A stretch of 64,000 nucleotides of DNA from Burhinus oedicnemus (taxonomy: Eukaryota > Chordata > Aves > Charadriiformes > Burhinidae), in contig VFFE01007037.1 in assembly GCA_008921705.1 (NCBI GenBank), forward strand, positions 1,244,939-1,308,938. Direction: 5' to 3'. Below are positions 23,201 to 36,200 of the stretch, in pieces. The notes beneath the pieces are model-generated. The model saw only the letters and a list, made by a program, of their open reading frames with translations, did no database searches and was not told the DNA's origin. The number at the start of each line of letters is the position of its first letter. Position 1 is the stretch's first letter. Both the position numbers and the translations under genes were made by a program.

Positions 23201-26200
23201 GGTTGTCCAATCTAACCTGTTAATCACATTTGCTCTCATAAGTTTTGGGTGGTTCCAAGCAGGTCTGTCAATCAGGGCTGCTCAACAGACATGCACAGAA
23301 AACAAGGAGAGGAATTGGTACTCAGTGGATAGGATTGCATTTATAGGGAATATGGACTCAAAGGATTGGGCAAATGCATATGTGAAGTGGAGGAAAGCTG
23401 GAGGTGTTCTGCATAGGCACTGTGGGATAGGGAAGGCAGACACTGAAACAGCCAGATGAAGCAGGTTACTGGGATGGAATTTGCAGAAGGACAGGAAAAG
23501 CAGACTGAGGGGGAAAGGGAAGGAAGAACCCTTCCCCTGCCAGCACAGCAGAAAAGTTGAGCATGAGAACAACTAAGAGCGGCAGAAGAGTTATGGGCAG
23601 TGACAGCTTGGAGACCTCAGAAGCACTGAGATGGTCATCGGAAGAACTTATGGTGAGTCGTCATAAAGCAGGAAATCAGAGCACTTCTGTTCATTGTGGA
23701 ATAAAGAAAAGCCGTCTTACTTTTAGTTTCCCTGAGCTACATTTTGCCCTTTCAATGGGTGACTTGAGGGCTCATTAAAGAGCAAAATCAGTAACACAGA
23801 CTTGAGGAACAAAAAATGTGAGCAGATGTTATGCAATCTCTCGTGTGTGTAATTCTGCCCCGGAACCTGCCATGTCAGTTGTGACCTATAACAATAACAC
23901 CTCTGAACTTTTACTTCTGTGCTCCTTTTAACCACAGAGTGCAGTAGTTTGGGACTGTGCGATGACTTTGTGATGTTGACAACTGGAGACCAGGATTAAA
24001 CTACTAAATTCTTTTTAATAACAACGAAACATAGGATGCAAAGTCTCTAGAGGCAATCTAACTTGCCAACTCTGCTTTTAAAAATATAATTTGCCAAGAA
24101 GCAAGCCACAATTTACATATCTATTTTCCTTTAAAACACTTTTTTAAAACAAAGGAGTATTAAATCTTGGCACAGACGTTTGGCTAAAATGCAGCAAATA
24201 TATTATGAACAGATTTTTACAGTATGTTTCCACGTTATTTTTGCTATACACTCTAGACCTATGCAAAAGCTTTGCTATATATTTTCCCTTTATGAACGGA
24301 AAATAGTCAGCAACTTTAGGGTTTCATTAAAGCCAGAGAAGAAATAAATTCCCAATATAGTTCAGTATAATAGTTCCAACAGAAGAAACTTTTGTGTCTT
24401 GATACTGTGAAGGTGGCATTGCCCAGGACTGCCATTTACACAAAAAACAAGCTTAAAAAATTGAATCATTCACATATTCTTTCATAATTATAAAATATTT
24501 TCTGTTTACTTTGTTCCCAAAGACCATTTTAACATGGCAAAAGCAAATCTCTTCAAGCAAAAGTGGGTGCTTCTTAAACTCTTTCCTTTCTTTCTACCGT
24601 AGAGTCAGTTTGCAATGTAAGACTGACTGCTCCATTTGCCTCTTAATATTTGATCTGGGAAGTGAGAAACAGAAATTTTTAAAGTGAGTTTAGAAATCGG
24701 TGGATAGAAGTTTCTGAAGAAGAACAATGAGCAACTGCAGGGTACAGGATGTTTCTGAACCTCTTGAGTGTGTTTGTATCTGAGAACCATTCTAGTTTGT
24801 GGATGTTTTATTTGCTTTTCTGTCCTACTGCATTATGTGCTGCCACATTTCAGGTGCATAGGGATCATCACATAGATGTTGATAGCAAAATTTCCATTTC
24901 ACAAATAAACCAAAAAAGGAAATAAAAAGAGTAAAGTTTCTCCCCTAACCCACATAGAGGTCAAATTATAGAGGCCAGACAAGGATAATAAAAGTGTATG
25001 ATTGACAGCTGACAGAATGCCAGTGAAAATTTCTCTCCCCCTTAGGATATTGTTTTGATAATCTTTGCCGATTTAATACTTTATGGAACTAGAGATTTTT
25101 CTTTTGTCTGTATGGAGATTTTTTGAGGGGTGGGGGTTGCACTTGTCAATTGCACATCAAAATAGGGTGGATAGACAGGGAAGTGAAATGTAAACAACAG
25201 CTCCAGGTTTGTTTTTCTCCTTGGGCTGTTGTGGGATGTTTTTGTACATGAAGGTTAACAGAGCCCAGTAGCAGCCTTCATTAGTTCTTAAGGACAATTG
25301 GCCAATGCTCCCATACAACTCAGCTGACCTCAGTGTTATTACCTGGTTTTGTATCTTATAGCCAAAAGTCTATTCTGAAGTGTGACTGTAAAGCAGCATA
25401 ATGGGCTTACCTGTTTACAGTATTTAAAGACTGCGTATTTGCCCCAAAATATGTGTATCATTTTCTGTTGGTTAGTTCATCATTTAACCACAAGGTCTAT
25501 CAGTCCACTTCATCATTGTCTGCTTTACACACCTGCAAAGATTTTGTGAGCATGTGTTGATGTCCATTCCAGCTGAGACGTTGCACCCAAACAGTGAGTG
25601 TCCCAATCATGCTGAGGTGGCCAGTAGTGTGCACACGCACACATAGACACAGAGAACAGAATACAGCCCAGCACATGGCATCCCTGACACAAGTACTCAG
25701 TCCTTGGGACTTTGCACGAGTTTGGTGTCCTCAGGCTCCTCCAGCTCCAATCTATCCCTCACCAATGGCACTGCTTTCTTGAAACAGCAGCAGCTGGTCA
25801 GACTCGGGGTCCTTGTCCCCATTTGTCATTTGGCTGCCCCTTTAGCTCAGCACTGACTTATGCCTTGCAAGATGGGTGAAATAGCCAAGCTTCCCCTCCC
25901 ACAGTTATGCTGAGCCTGCAATGCAGCAAAGAACAAAACATAAACAAAACAAACTTTTCCTGTGGAATTTTGTAAATATGACTCCAAATGCACTGAAGAG
26001 GCAGATCTGTTGAGTTAGTCGATGCCTTTTGTGGAAACATCATCAGTTTTCCTACTGGAATTGGATTTTCAAATAATTTTTTGCTCTGATTTCAATGGCT
26101 CCATGTCAAATTTTCTTGGTTTGCAGTAAAATGTAATGCTCATCTTGCAAATGAAGACAGCTCTGAATGTTAAGGTACAATTTTTTTTCCCAGTATTAAT

Positions 26201-26829
26201 ATCAGGAAAGAGGACTCTACAGGCCAAACAGTTTTACCTGTGTAACTCTACTAATTTTGGATAGTACCTTCTGTGGCACAGACGTCCATTGTGTTTGGTA
26301 GGATATCACCATTGTTACTGATTGGAACTTACTAAACAGTTCTGTAGATGATGAGCTGTAAAAGATTTCAGTTTCTTTTACTGAGTAAGTTTTGGAGTAG
26401 GAAAGGGTGGATGCACATCTTCCTAACTATGCATCTGGCAGGGACTACCTTGACCACCCTCGCGCTTGAGCCCACCTCTGAACTTTCTACACCAAAGCTG
26501 AAGTGGGGCTAAAGAGGTGAGGACAACTTCACTCCGGATTGTACCGCTTCAGTCTCATATCGGTATTTTGATACCAAAAGGGGACTCTGATAAAAAAGGA
26601 AATTAAATAAACTACTTTCAAATGTTTATAGATATAGTGAATCCCAGTGGAAGAGTGCCTTTTGAGTTCATTTCTTAGTGAAAATAATGTGTTATTCAAA
26701 GAATGATGAAACCGAAACTACACTTTCACATGAAGTTAATTTATCATGGAGGTTTTTTTGCTTAGTTAGCTGAGATGGGGGTAGGTGCTTGAATACATTA
26801 ATGCTGCAGTTTACTGTAGTCTTGGAGGC
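20221..26829. other. Non-coding DNA, no recognisable gene or repeat family
   Basis: About 6.6 kb. A GC/CpG-richer patch lies at about 21540-21720. A short inverted repeat (tttagtt at 21807-21813, aactaaa at 21822-21828) sits in AT-rich DNA containing ggttaattata. An A13 run lies at 22229-22241. The longest open frame is 113 codons at 22489-22830, without a domain. Nothing else can be supported. Confidence 0.5.
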
Positions 26830-26859
26830 TTTAAAAACACATCCTTTAAAAACACATCC
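26830..26859. repeat. Perfect 15-bp tandem duplication
   Basis: The unit tttaaaaacacatcc occurs at 26830-26844 and again directly at 26845-26859 with no mismatch. Confidence 0.9.
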
Positions 26860-28769
26860 AAGTAGCTGTTCATACAGGCATGTTGCCACTGAATACAGTG
26901 GCACTGACACATCTGTGACACGGTGGTTACTTTCACAGAAAATGTGATTTGGGTAGACTATGACCAATTCTTAGGGATCTGATGAAGTGTGTACCAAGTT
27001 TTCTCCTGTGTAAAGTACAGTTTTGGTATTTTTCAATAACTATTGAATGTCTCGTATCCTTGTAAAGAAAATGTTCTCTCCTTTTGTGCTCTTAGCCCTT
27101 TCTGTCTACCTTATGCCCATTTCCTTCTGTCTGCGGATGCCCCTGCGTCATTTTTCTTTACTTACTTTATGCAAAGGCAAATAATAATAATACTTGTCAA
27201 TTTATTTGCGGTGTTCTCAGCTGCATAGCTAATGCTCTTCTGCTTGATAGGATGTCGTTGCTTTCTGTAATTATAGTTCTGCTTATGCCCTTGAGGAAGA
27301 ACATCTGCTATTTCCCACTCATGAGTTACATTTCATCCTCTCATTTCCTTGGTGTTAGCCTGCACCACAGTGATGTGGTGGTCTCTGATGCCCTTTGCAA
27401 CACTTTTCCTTGGGGTTCTGTACAGCAGGGTCCTCAGCCATCCTCCTCACCTTCCCCTTCCTCCATCGGCCCATTGTGCTGCTGTTCTCAATATGGGTGA
27501 TGCATTCAGTTCTCTTATTCAGCTGGGAGGGAAAGGGCAGAGGTGTGCAGGGAACTCCAATGACAACCTGCCTCAGCTGGGAACAAATGTGCAATGGAAG
27601 CCCGAGGACAACGTGCTGCAATGCACTTAACAAAACAAGCAGTGTAGGCTGTCAGGGTCATGATACATGGCCATCCAATTAGAACGGAAGATAAGAAGAG
27701 GGGGAAAAAAATCACCTTCTATTTTTGGACACTTATCAGTAAAATTCTTCCAACTTGGCATATTATTCCCACCATATTTGTTGCCTCTGTTGTTTACTGT
27801 TTCATGTAAATCAGCTGAATGATCTTCTTTTAATCCTCTGTTCTTACACATTTATAATTTTCTTTTAAAGTGATTTCTTGATATGAACATGAAAGAATAT
27901 TGTGTGTGAGGCAAATTTGGAGGGATAATATATGTATTTTTAGAATCATCAAAATTAACTTCAAATTTTTTAACATTTTTGTAATGTTTGCTCTTCTGGT
28001 GTAAGAGTTATTTTTATACATTATACATAATTTTTATTAATAATTAATACATTTTTTCAGGTGGCCATAATTAGGTGTGGTGAATCCCAACCAAGGAGAC
28101 TACGTCAAAGAATGTGAAGTGTTCAGGTTTTAACAAGAGCTGGGGAGAAGACAGGGGTCATTACTCATAACAGCCAAAGGGGAAAAAAGTAGAAGACTGA
28201 GAGTGATAGAGCCTCATACATATATCTTTGTCTCTATCAGACTAGCTCATACAGTACAAAGCTGGCTGAAGGTTTGCCTGCTTGAAAAAGTGCTGCCATC
28301 CCTCAGCAACCCTGCCAGTGCTGGAGTCAGTGGAGCAATCTGAGAAAGGTCAGTCCTAGTTTAGGGAGGAGGTTGGTGTCCTGAACTACTGGGGATTTCT
28401 TCCTTCCCTGGCTCATCAGTTCAGCACAGTGATTTTTGAAATAATGTTATGGCGCTATTGTAATAAAAACTGGGATATTGTTGCATTGAGATCAGCAGGT
28501 ATGTGTATGTCTCCCAATAGCTGAAATGGGAACTTACTATGAATGTATAAGGTGAATAACTTACAGTGTCAAGGGTGATTTTTATTACAAATAATTGTGC
28601 AGAACTGGAAGAATAAGGAAGTGTTCTATGCTGAAAATATAAATTGGTTGGTACACTAGGCAATTAACTATGCGTTGCAGAATTAGAGGAACCATGTGGT
28701 ATTCAGTATTTCCTTTTTTCTGGAAGGGGATTGACATAGGGTTTTAAAAGGATATGAGATCCTCTTTTT
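26860..28769. other. Non-coding DNA, including a stop-poor C/T-rich patch
   Basis: Between about 27250 and 27715 several frames on both strands are open at once. That points to stop-poor base composition and not to a gene. No domain, splice-bounded exon or transposon was recognised. The rest is AT-rich. Confidence 0.45.
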
Positions 28770-28802
28770 AAAAAAAAAAAACACAACCAAAACCAAAACC
28801 AC
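28770..28802. repeat. A-rich simple repeat, A12 then (AACCAAA)-like
   Basis: Twelve A residues (28770-28781) are followed by a short CA/AACC-type low-complexity stretch. It marks the left edge of the purine-biased region. Confidence 0.75.
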
Positions 28803-29875
28803 CTTTTATGTTTAATAAGAGAGGGGAAAACCTTATCAGGATGGAGGCTAGAGGGGAGATGAGGATGACCTGAGCAAGGTGATAGACACTAAGATTGTTT
28901 TACTTGAAGTGCATTGAACACACTGAAGTAGGAAGGAATGAGACTAGATAACAGCTGTAGAAGATCATGCAACTGCACCTAACACTAACCTAGATGTTAG
29001 GGGAAAGACAGTTAAATATTAAGTGGTGCACTGGATATAAGACTGGTCGAGTCCATGGAAGAACCATGTGAGAAGATGGACAAAACCAGGAACAATATTG
29101 GTGCCTTGAGAGAAATGACAAAAACTACAGATTTAGCAAGGTATGATATGGGAAATAGCTGAGAAGTCCACAGGGGAGAATCATAGTAGAATGGGGGAAG
29201 ACAGGTCTGTGAACAACATGTGTAGTGTTTCGCTGCCATGAAAACTGCTGAGTTCTTCACAGAAACAGTGGATAACCCAGTGCAGATCCCTGAAAGAAAG
29301 AACAAGAAAAGTATCCATGAATGGCAATACTGAGGTAGGCATCACTCTTCGTCCTTTGTATTAGTGAAATGAAAGAGGAGTCCATCACAAGTGAATGTCA
29401 TTATAGAGACAAAGGAGAAAACAGAGAGTGGTTCTTTGGAGAGCAAAGTATATATCTCCTTTATCTCATTCAAGAAGTGAAAAAGTGTAAATATATCAGA
29501 CCTGAAATTCGTGTTTCAAGGGGACAAGTAGTTAAGAGGTAAGAAAGGATATAAAAGCAAAAGAGAAATTGCTGGGAGTGGTGGTTGTGATTACAGAAAT
29601 GTCATCAGCCAACCTCAGCACCAAATAAATAAACAAAGATTAGGGGTGGACTCAGGGATGAGAAGTAATGTGGGAGATGAAAGAAAAAATATGGTTGAGG
29701 CAACAGAGTAGTTGTGAAAAGGAAAACAGGAGAACAGGAACTGAGGGGCAAAGAGTTGAAAACTCAAAGGGCAATGAAGAAGTGTAAAGGGGACAGAAGG
29801 GGAAAAAAATAGCAAACTAAATGAGTAAAGGGGGGAAAAGAAACAAAAATAGAACAAGGCAGTATACAATCCGAT
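28803..29875 (+). other. Purine-biased strand of about 1 kb
   Basis: The plus strand is unusually rich in A and G over roughly a kilobase, strongest at about 29640-29860. As a result, minus-strand frames read as Phe/Ser/Leu/Pro-rich peptides (for example 29615-29869). No repeat family or coding domain was recognised. Such asymmetry can reflect transcription-associated mutation, a degraded element or chance. Confidence 0.5.
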
Positions 29876-30176
29876 CTATAAATATGATTAGATATTATCA
29901 GTGCCTTTCTGCAGAGCAGTAACGGTGCTGTCTGGAAGCTTTGCTGTCACTGAAGTGAGGAACGGTGGTGGTGGGGCTGGTTATTTGGTGAGGAAGAGGG
30001 GGGTGACATGGGGCACTGTAACTTGTGGCACTAATGGGATCACTAGCATCTGATGGCATCCAACAGCTCTGCTGTGTGCAAAAGGGGACAAGGTCTCTCC
30101 TTCCTTCTCTTCATCCCCTCTCCTCTCCTTTTGGGAGGGGAGGGGGGATACTCACTGGGAAAAAGGTTGTTTTTCT
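29876..30176. other. GC-richer DNA with G-runs
   Basis: This joins the purine-biased segment to the alternating tract. It has several G-runs, the densest at about 30133-30148 (gggaggggagggggg). The runs are close together, but a classical four-run quadruplex needs the last run to be split. Overlapping open frames on both strands show no domain. Confidence 0.45.
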
Positions 30177-30234
30177 TGCACACACATATGCATACGCATG
30201 CACACACACACGTGCACACGCACACACACACATG
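30177..30234. repeat. 58-bp uninterrupted alternating pyrimidine-purine tract
   Basis: From 30177 to 30234 every step alternates pyrimidine and purine. Most steps are CA, interrupted by TA, TG and CG steps (tacgcatg, cgtg, cacg). The alternation breaks at TT on the left and GA on the right. It is a compound CA microsatellite with high predicted Z-DNA propensity and likely length polymorphism. Confidence 0.92.
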
Positions 30235-33200
30235 ATCAGTTTCTTGGGGTGGCTCGCGCTGTGTTCTGAGAGGGAACATGGGAAAAGATGCAAGTTAAAT
30301 AGATTCAGGATTTTTTTGGAGGAAGAAGGAGGGACAAGGGACATGCGAGTGCTGACATCTGGAGAGTGGTAACAGCTGTGAAGGCCTCAGGGCTGGGGAC
30401 TTTAGTTTCTGACCTTAGGGAGAAACCGGAGAGTACTGACCACATGGAGTGGTTGCAAGGAAGAGTGAGGGCAGAGGGGAGACAGAAGTGGCAGCCCCTT
30501 ATTTTTGTACCCTGGAGCCTTGGTAATACATCTCTGCAAAAAGGCCAGTGCATGTCCATATAAGAAGTTATTCCTTTCTGTCTGAAGTCATGTTAAAAAT
30601 AACTCTCTTTGGGCTTTGGGGCATTGCACTATAATGAAGTTAAAAGGATAAATGCTATTAAATGTCTGAATAATGTTGCTAACATAGCTTGTCTTCCTGA
30701 TCATTTTGTTCAACTACAGTAACATACAATCATGTCACCATTAATACTTCCTGCATGTGCAGGAAAGAAGAATACAAAGAGTATGAAATATCAATTGATT
30801 TTAGGATGGTGTGTTTTGTATTGAAAACAGCTGGCTAACTTACTCTCTCATATGGCTGGTGGTGGGTACTGGAAACATCACACATTTTTATTGTTGAAAT
30901 AGAGTGCAAACTGTTCAGAGCGATACACCTACATCTGTACTGTGTTATACTGTGTGCCTGGCTGCCATCATTTTATGGACTCAATATCTGTTCAACCATT
31001 ATTTTTATTTGGTCTCATAACTCTATAGTTGGTCCACCTGCAGAGCCTGCGAGTTATCAAGTTAGTGTGTTTTGCCATTGTCATGTGTCCAGTTTTCAAA
31101 TTAGAGTGGTTTCCAATTGGACTACAAAGAACCAGGACTGCTATTCTTATAGCTATTTTTATTTTAACTACACCCATTCCTATTTATCATTGCAGTCTGC
31201 TGGAAAAAGTCTACTTTCCAACAATGAGATTTTTTTTTTTTTTGGATGGGAGAAGGGAACATGTACAATTTTCTTCATCTCCTTTTTATTCTTATTTAAT
31301 TGTTCCCACACTTGATACCTGTTTATTGCTATCACATTAAAAAGAAGGAATGGTTGTCCAATTCCTGGGTTGTAAAAACTCCCTGGCACGTTCCTGAGGC
31401 TCACTTGGATGGTGCATGGTCATTCAGACATCAAAGGCAGCTAGAATCCAGATTCTCCTTTGAAGACTTATAGCTATTCTTAAAACCTACTTGGTACATT
31501 CTGACCAAGGCCTGCTGCCTCAGCCTTTGCTCGCTCTGGCTAGCACTGACTTGAACAATACCCTTTTTTCTTGGTCTTCTCTATCATGTATGTCCCTCCC
31601 CACATATTTTTTTTACATTTGGCTACCCCATCTTTCCAAATATCTACCTTCCTCTGCCCTTTCCATTTTTATTTCACAGTAGGTACCACCTTCGTGTTAC
31701 ATTTCTGTCTACTAGTCCTTTTCTGATGTACCCCTGAGCCAATAAATCTGGCTTCTTTTGGCCTGCCTTCTTTTCCTTCTTTCTGTGTCCAGTGTCCCAC
31801 CTTTAAGTGTCTCTTCCCCTGAAGCTGTCATGGCCTCTTCGAAATTGCTTCCAGTTGCAGCTGTATTCAGGACCTCAGCTGATCCCAGGCTATAGCACCT
31901 GCAAGCTCCCAAACTCCTCCCATTACTCGCTGAGGCAGGTGGTGGACAGACACCTCCAAGGCAGGGATAGTCCATGACCCTCAGGTGTGCTGATGGTGCC
32001 ACATAACATAAGGGTTGTGTGAGAGTGGGCAGTCCAAGGACCTACAAGGTACCCTGACACCAGGATAATCCCACACCCTGAGAACCCCCAGTTCTCCACG
32101 TGACCACCACATGAACTGTTAGGAAACATGCCATTCTTCACTGGTCTGTCTACTCTTTCCTGCTACCACACTCATCACAGCTCTATATTGCAAGCTCTAC
32201 CCAAGTAGTTGGCAATGTGTGGCTGCTTCAATACTGTGTCAGTTCCTACATGGAAAAGTATAAGGTGATCTTTAGATGCTGCAGAAAGCCCACAGGTTGT
32301 GATATGGCTGTATTTTCAGCCGCCAAAATGGCAGCCTGACTCATTTTAAATTACTTACTCTGTTCTGTAGGCAGCTGATTTCGCAAGTGTTTACAAACCA
32401 GCTTCAAAAGTTCCAAAATATTTTAGCAATTTTATGAACTAGAAGTGCAAGTCTGAGCCCTTCAGTGAGCCTATGGGACTAGGCCTTTAAAAAAGGACTT
32501 TATGAGAATTAATATGAGCAGGTTCTGTGGACCACCACTGTGTTATTAGGCTTATTAAGTTGTCTCTAATGTACCCTGCGGTCTTTGCAGTCTAGGAAAG
32601 AAACATCTGGTCCATGAAGGTTTCCATTTGTATCTATTTTGTTAACTACATTAAGCAACTAAATAGAAAAAAAATACATAATGCAATGAAAACAAAACTA
32701 CTTAAGCTAAAACAATTTGAGGTCAAATTAGTCACACAACTGTATAAAATATCACAATTATTACAACCAGCAACCACTCTAAGTTTTACCCAGAATTAAG
32801 GATCATGATAAGCCTTATTCAGCTACTGCTCCCCAGTAACAGACCATTATCCATGCAGCAAAGATACCTATGTGTTAGGCTCTAAACAGGGGCTTCTGTT
32901 GCCCATGAGCTCATTCTGATTCAAAGATGTTCAATTACATTACTAAAGGACTAGATTCCATTTACTGTAGTCTGCTTCTCACTTGTTTTTTTAAGATTTG
33001 GGATTTGTCTTTTGCTGACATAACTAGACGGCTTCAGGTATGGAGCTTGCTGGTTACCCAGATAGGCTGAAGAAGCATTGAGGAGCATTCACATTTGCCC
33101 ATCATACACACAGACGATGTCCCAACTCCACTGACAGACATGCTCCAGACAAATGCTTGAAAGAGAAGAGCATCAAGTCACAATGACATAAATATTTAAG

Positions 33201-36200
33201 TGGGTAATCTCTTATCAGGTAAGGCAGATGGATCAGTTGTAGGTGGTTTTTTTTAAATGGTACTAGGAGCAGTGGCTTAACTTTTGAAACTGTTGGGTAG
33301 GATTAAATATGGCTGTCTAAAACAAGTGAAAAAAATCCTTGAAATGCCTGTTTTACCTAACTGGTTAATGGAAGTTTACAGTGAAGGGCTAAATTTAGAC
33401 AAGTTGAATTCACTCCAGAGAGCCCAGACTGCTGAAACGCCCAGTATCTAATATTTTAATTGAGAAAGGGATTCCTTTCACTTAATTTTTCCTGATAGGC
33501 ATTTATTCTAAATGAGTTGTCCAAATTTTCTTGACAACCATTTAAAACAAGTATTTCCAGAGAGTAATTCAGCCACTGTCTTAGCCACCCAGTTTCAGGT
33601 GACTGAAAGTGCCCTCTAGAAGCTCCCACTTCTCTTTGCTGAGTATAGTGCAAGCCTGGACAACTAACTTGATTAGACACCTAATTTAGAGAATATCATG
33701 ATATCTAGGGTGTATTTTAAGTTGTCATTCCAAGGTGTCCAATATACAGAAGCTTTTTCATAAAGAGTTTCAGGGAAAGCTCGGAAAAGGCAGGAGTCAG
33801 GGAAACATGGATGGATGGGAGGCTGCCTTCCCCTGGAGGCAGGAGCTGCATGAGGGGCTGGATGTCGTCATGGTCCTGGGGACACACTTGTCGGTCAGTA
33901 AATGGAAAAAGATTTGTAGACATATAGACCTGCTCAAAGTTAAGTAACTGTATCAAAAGAGGACATTTCCTACCATGTAGAGTGAAACTGTAGAAGATAC
34001 ATGTGATAGTAACTTCTTTTTAGCCTCGATGTCTCAATATGGCCCTCAAACGTGACTTGCAGAAACATTTCTCTGTGTGTTTGCTACCTGTATTGCTCTG
34101 TCATGTTGACCACAAGAAAGGCCTGTGATTTTGAAGTTATAAAGAGTACTGAAGTTCACAGGCATGAAATTCTTATCTAAGAAGAAACCAGAAATGATCA
34201 GAATTGCTGGACAGCCCTGGACAAAGACAAGATTTGCTGGGCTAAAGCTTCAGGCAATGTGCATTTCCCTCTGTAAAAGAAATTACAGCTAGAAGTCAAA
34301 ACCATCAAGTTTACACAAGGTTTACAGGAAACTGAAGTAGTCACCAGAACACCTGGAACTGATATATTTCCTTGGAAGTTTTTTCAAGCCCTCAGTCTGG
34401 AGTACAACCATGTTAAAATGTCCAGTGAATTTGGCTGTCAGTCTACACAAAATATTTGAGACAAGGAAAGTAATAAATAGTTGAAGGGTCCTTAAGCCCT
34501 AAAATGTTTTTAGAATTAATGGGAAACTAAATTCTCGGTAGTTGTGAATGTTATTGGGATAGTCATTTTACATCACCATGGTGAAAACTGAGGGTACCTC
34601 TATAGGTATTGCAGGCTTCAGTAAAAATGGCATGTTAATATGCACAAATAGACATGGAAATTCTGGCCTTAGTTCATGGGTTTAAAGGGTTTGATTTCCT
34701 TTTTTAGGATAGCTTTAGCTAGAACTGACTGCAACCTATATATTTCCATTGTCAAATGAGATAAATACCCATGAGATTTTCTTTTCAGCTACAAACATAT
34801 AATTTACAAATTGAACACCTGTCCACTAAGACTGATAATGTCATGGGGAGGAGGGGGAATAGTTGACCAAGGCTCACAGGTGATTTCTTAAATAAAGTAA
34901 ATATAAAAATGGACTGGTGGTTCTTATATTTTCATACTGATAAAAACATGGGGTTTGTAGTATGTAACCATCTTCTGAGGGTAAATACATGGCTGAACAC
35001 CACTCACTTCTTTTGAACTAAATTTCACTCTGTTTCTTAAGTATAAAGTTTGGCAACTTCTGTTGAATTCACCTCAGGCAGCAGCTTCATGGGGCCGTTT
35101 CCCTTCTGCCCATAGCACTATGATGCAGGATCCTCAAGGCCAGAGATGTGAAGAGTCCTGAATCACTGCAGCAAGGCTGGCCAGACCTCGTCCATCAGCC
35201 AGTATTTTCATTTCCTTAGGATAAAAAGCACTAAATACCCAAATGTTGAAAAAGAAGTAGAGTGAGAACCTTGGGTAGAGATGTTTCCCAGGCAATATGA
35301 ATGGAGGTATACAGAAAAAGGCAGAGTACATGTGATTTTCTTCACTTTCAGGAAATGCTATGAAACTATTATCTTACATTTTCTCAATTTATTTATTTAA
35401 TAGTAGTGGATTTATTTGCTGGCTTGTTCAGAATATATTTGCTTAGACCAGAAGTGCCCTTTTTGAAATTGCTCCTGTCTACCTAATGGCAGGAAGGCAG
35501 AGCTGTAGCAAACTGCACCTAGGAAACCTGTGCGACTGAAGACATCAGGAGTCCTGGCTGCAGGCGAGCAGGTGAACTTCCATCCCTATGTGCATATCCC
35601 CACGCACTTCCACCGCCCCAGTTACTCATGGGGTGGGGAAGAAAGGTGAGGAGGACAGAGGAGCAGAAGCTCCTGTACACTGGTGGAAGACACAGAGGAA
35701 GAAAATGCATGAAAAAGTCTAACTCAGCTGTTTCCAGGTGAAATCTCTTTCCTTGCTCTCAGAAAAGATGACTTCCAGATCCTCACACTATCAAAGGCTT
35801 GAAACAAATACTGAGGTGAATATGTGGGCAGTTTTGAAGATCAACACCGTCATCAGCTTGGCTCTGAAGATTTTAGCATACCAAATTAGTACAATATTTA
35901 ATGTGAATCCTCAAGAGTAAAGTGATTTTAGTCCTAAAATGTTGATGGTTGCCTTTCCCTTTATTGCATGGTGTATCTCATAGTACAAAATGTTTTTCTG
36001 AAAATTGGCCTCTTAATTAATTTCTGCCTAAAAATCTTTGTCTGAGTTGTACATTATGTGACTCTATTTAAATCATGGACAAATGAGACTTCTTCTAGTA
36101 CTTTGGTCTGAGGTAGGCAAACAGCAAAAGACATAGGGAAAAAAAAAGGCAACTTAAAGCTCATCTCATTTAACAGATAGCGGTAACTATCTTAAAAGTG

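Noticed and set aside
27250..27715. Several overlapping open frames in all three plus frames and two minus frames.
   Set aside because: Simultaneous openness on both strands points to stop-poor composition; no domain or coding bias favours one frame.
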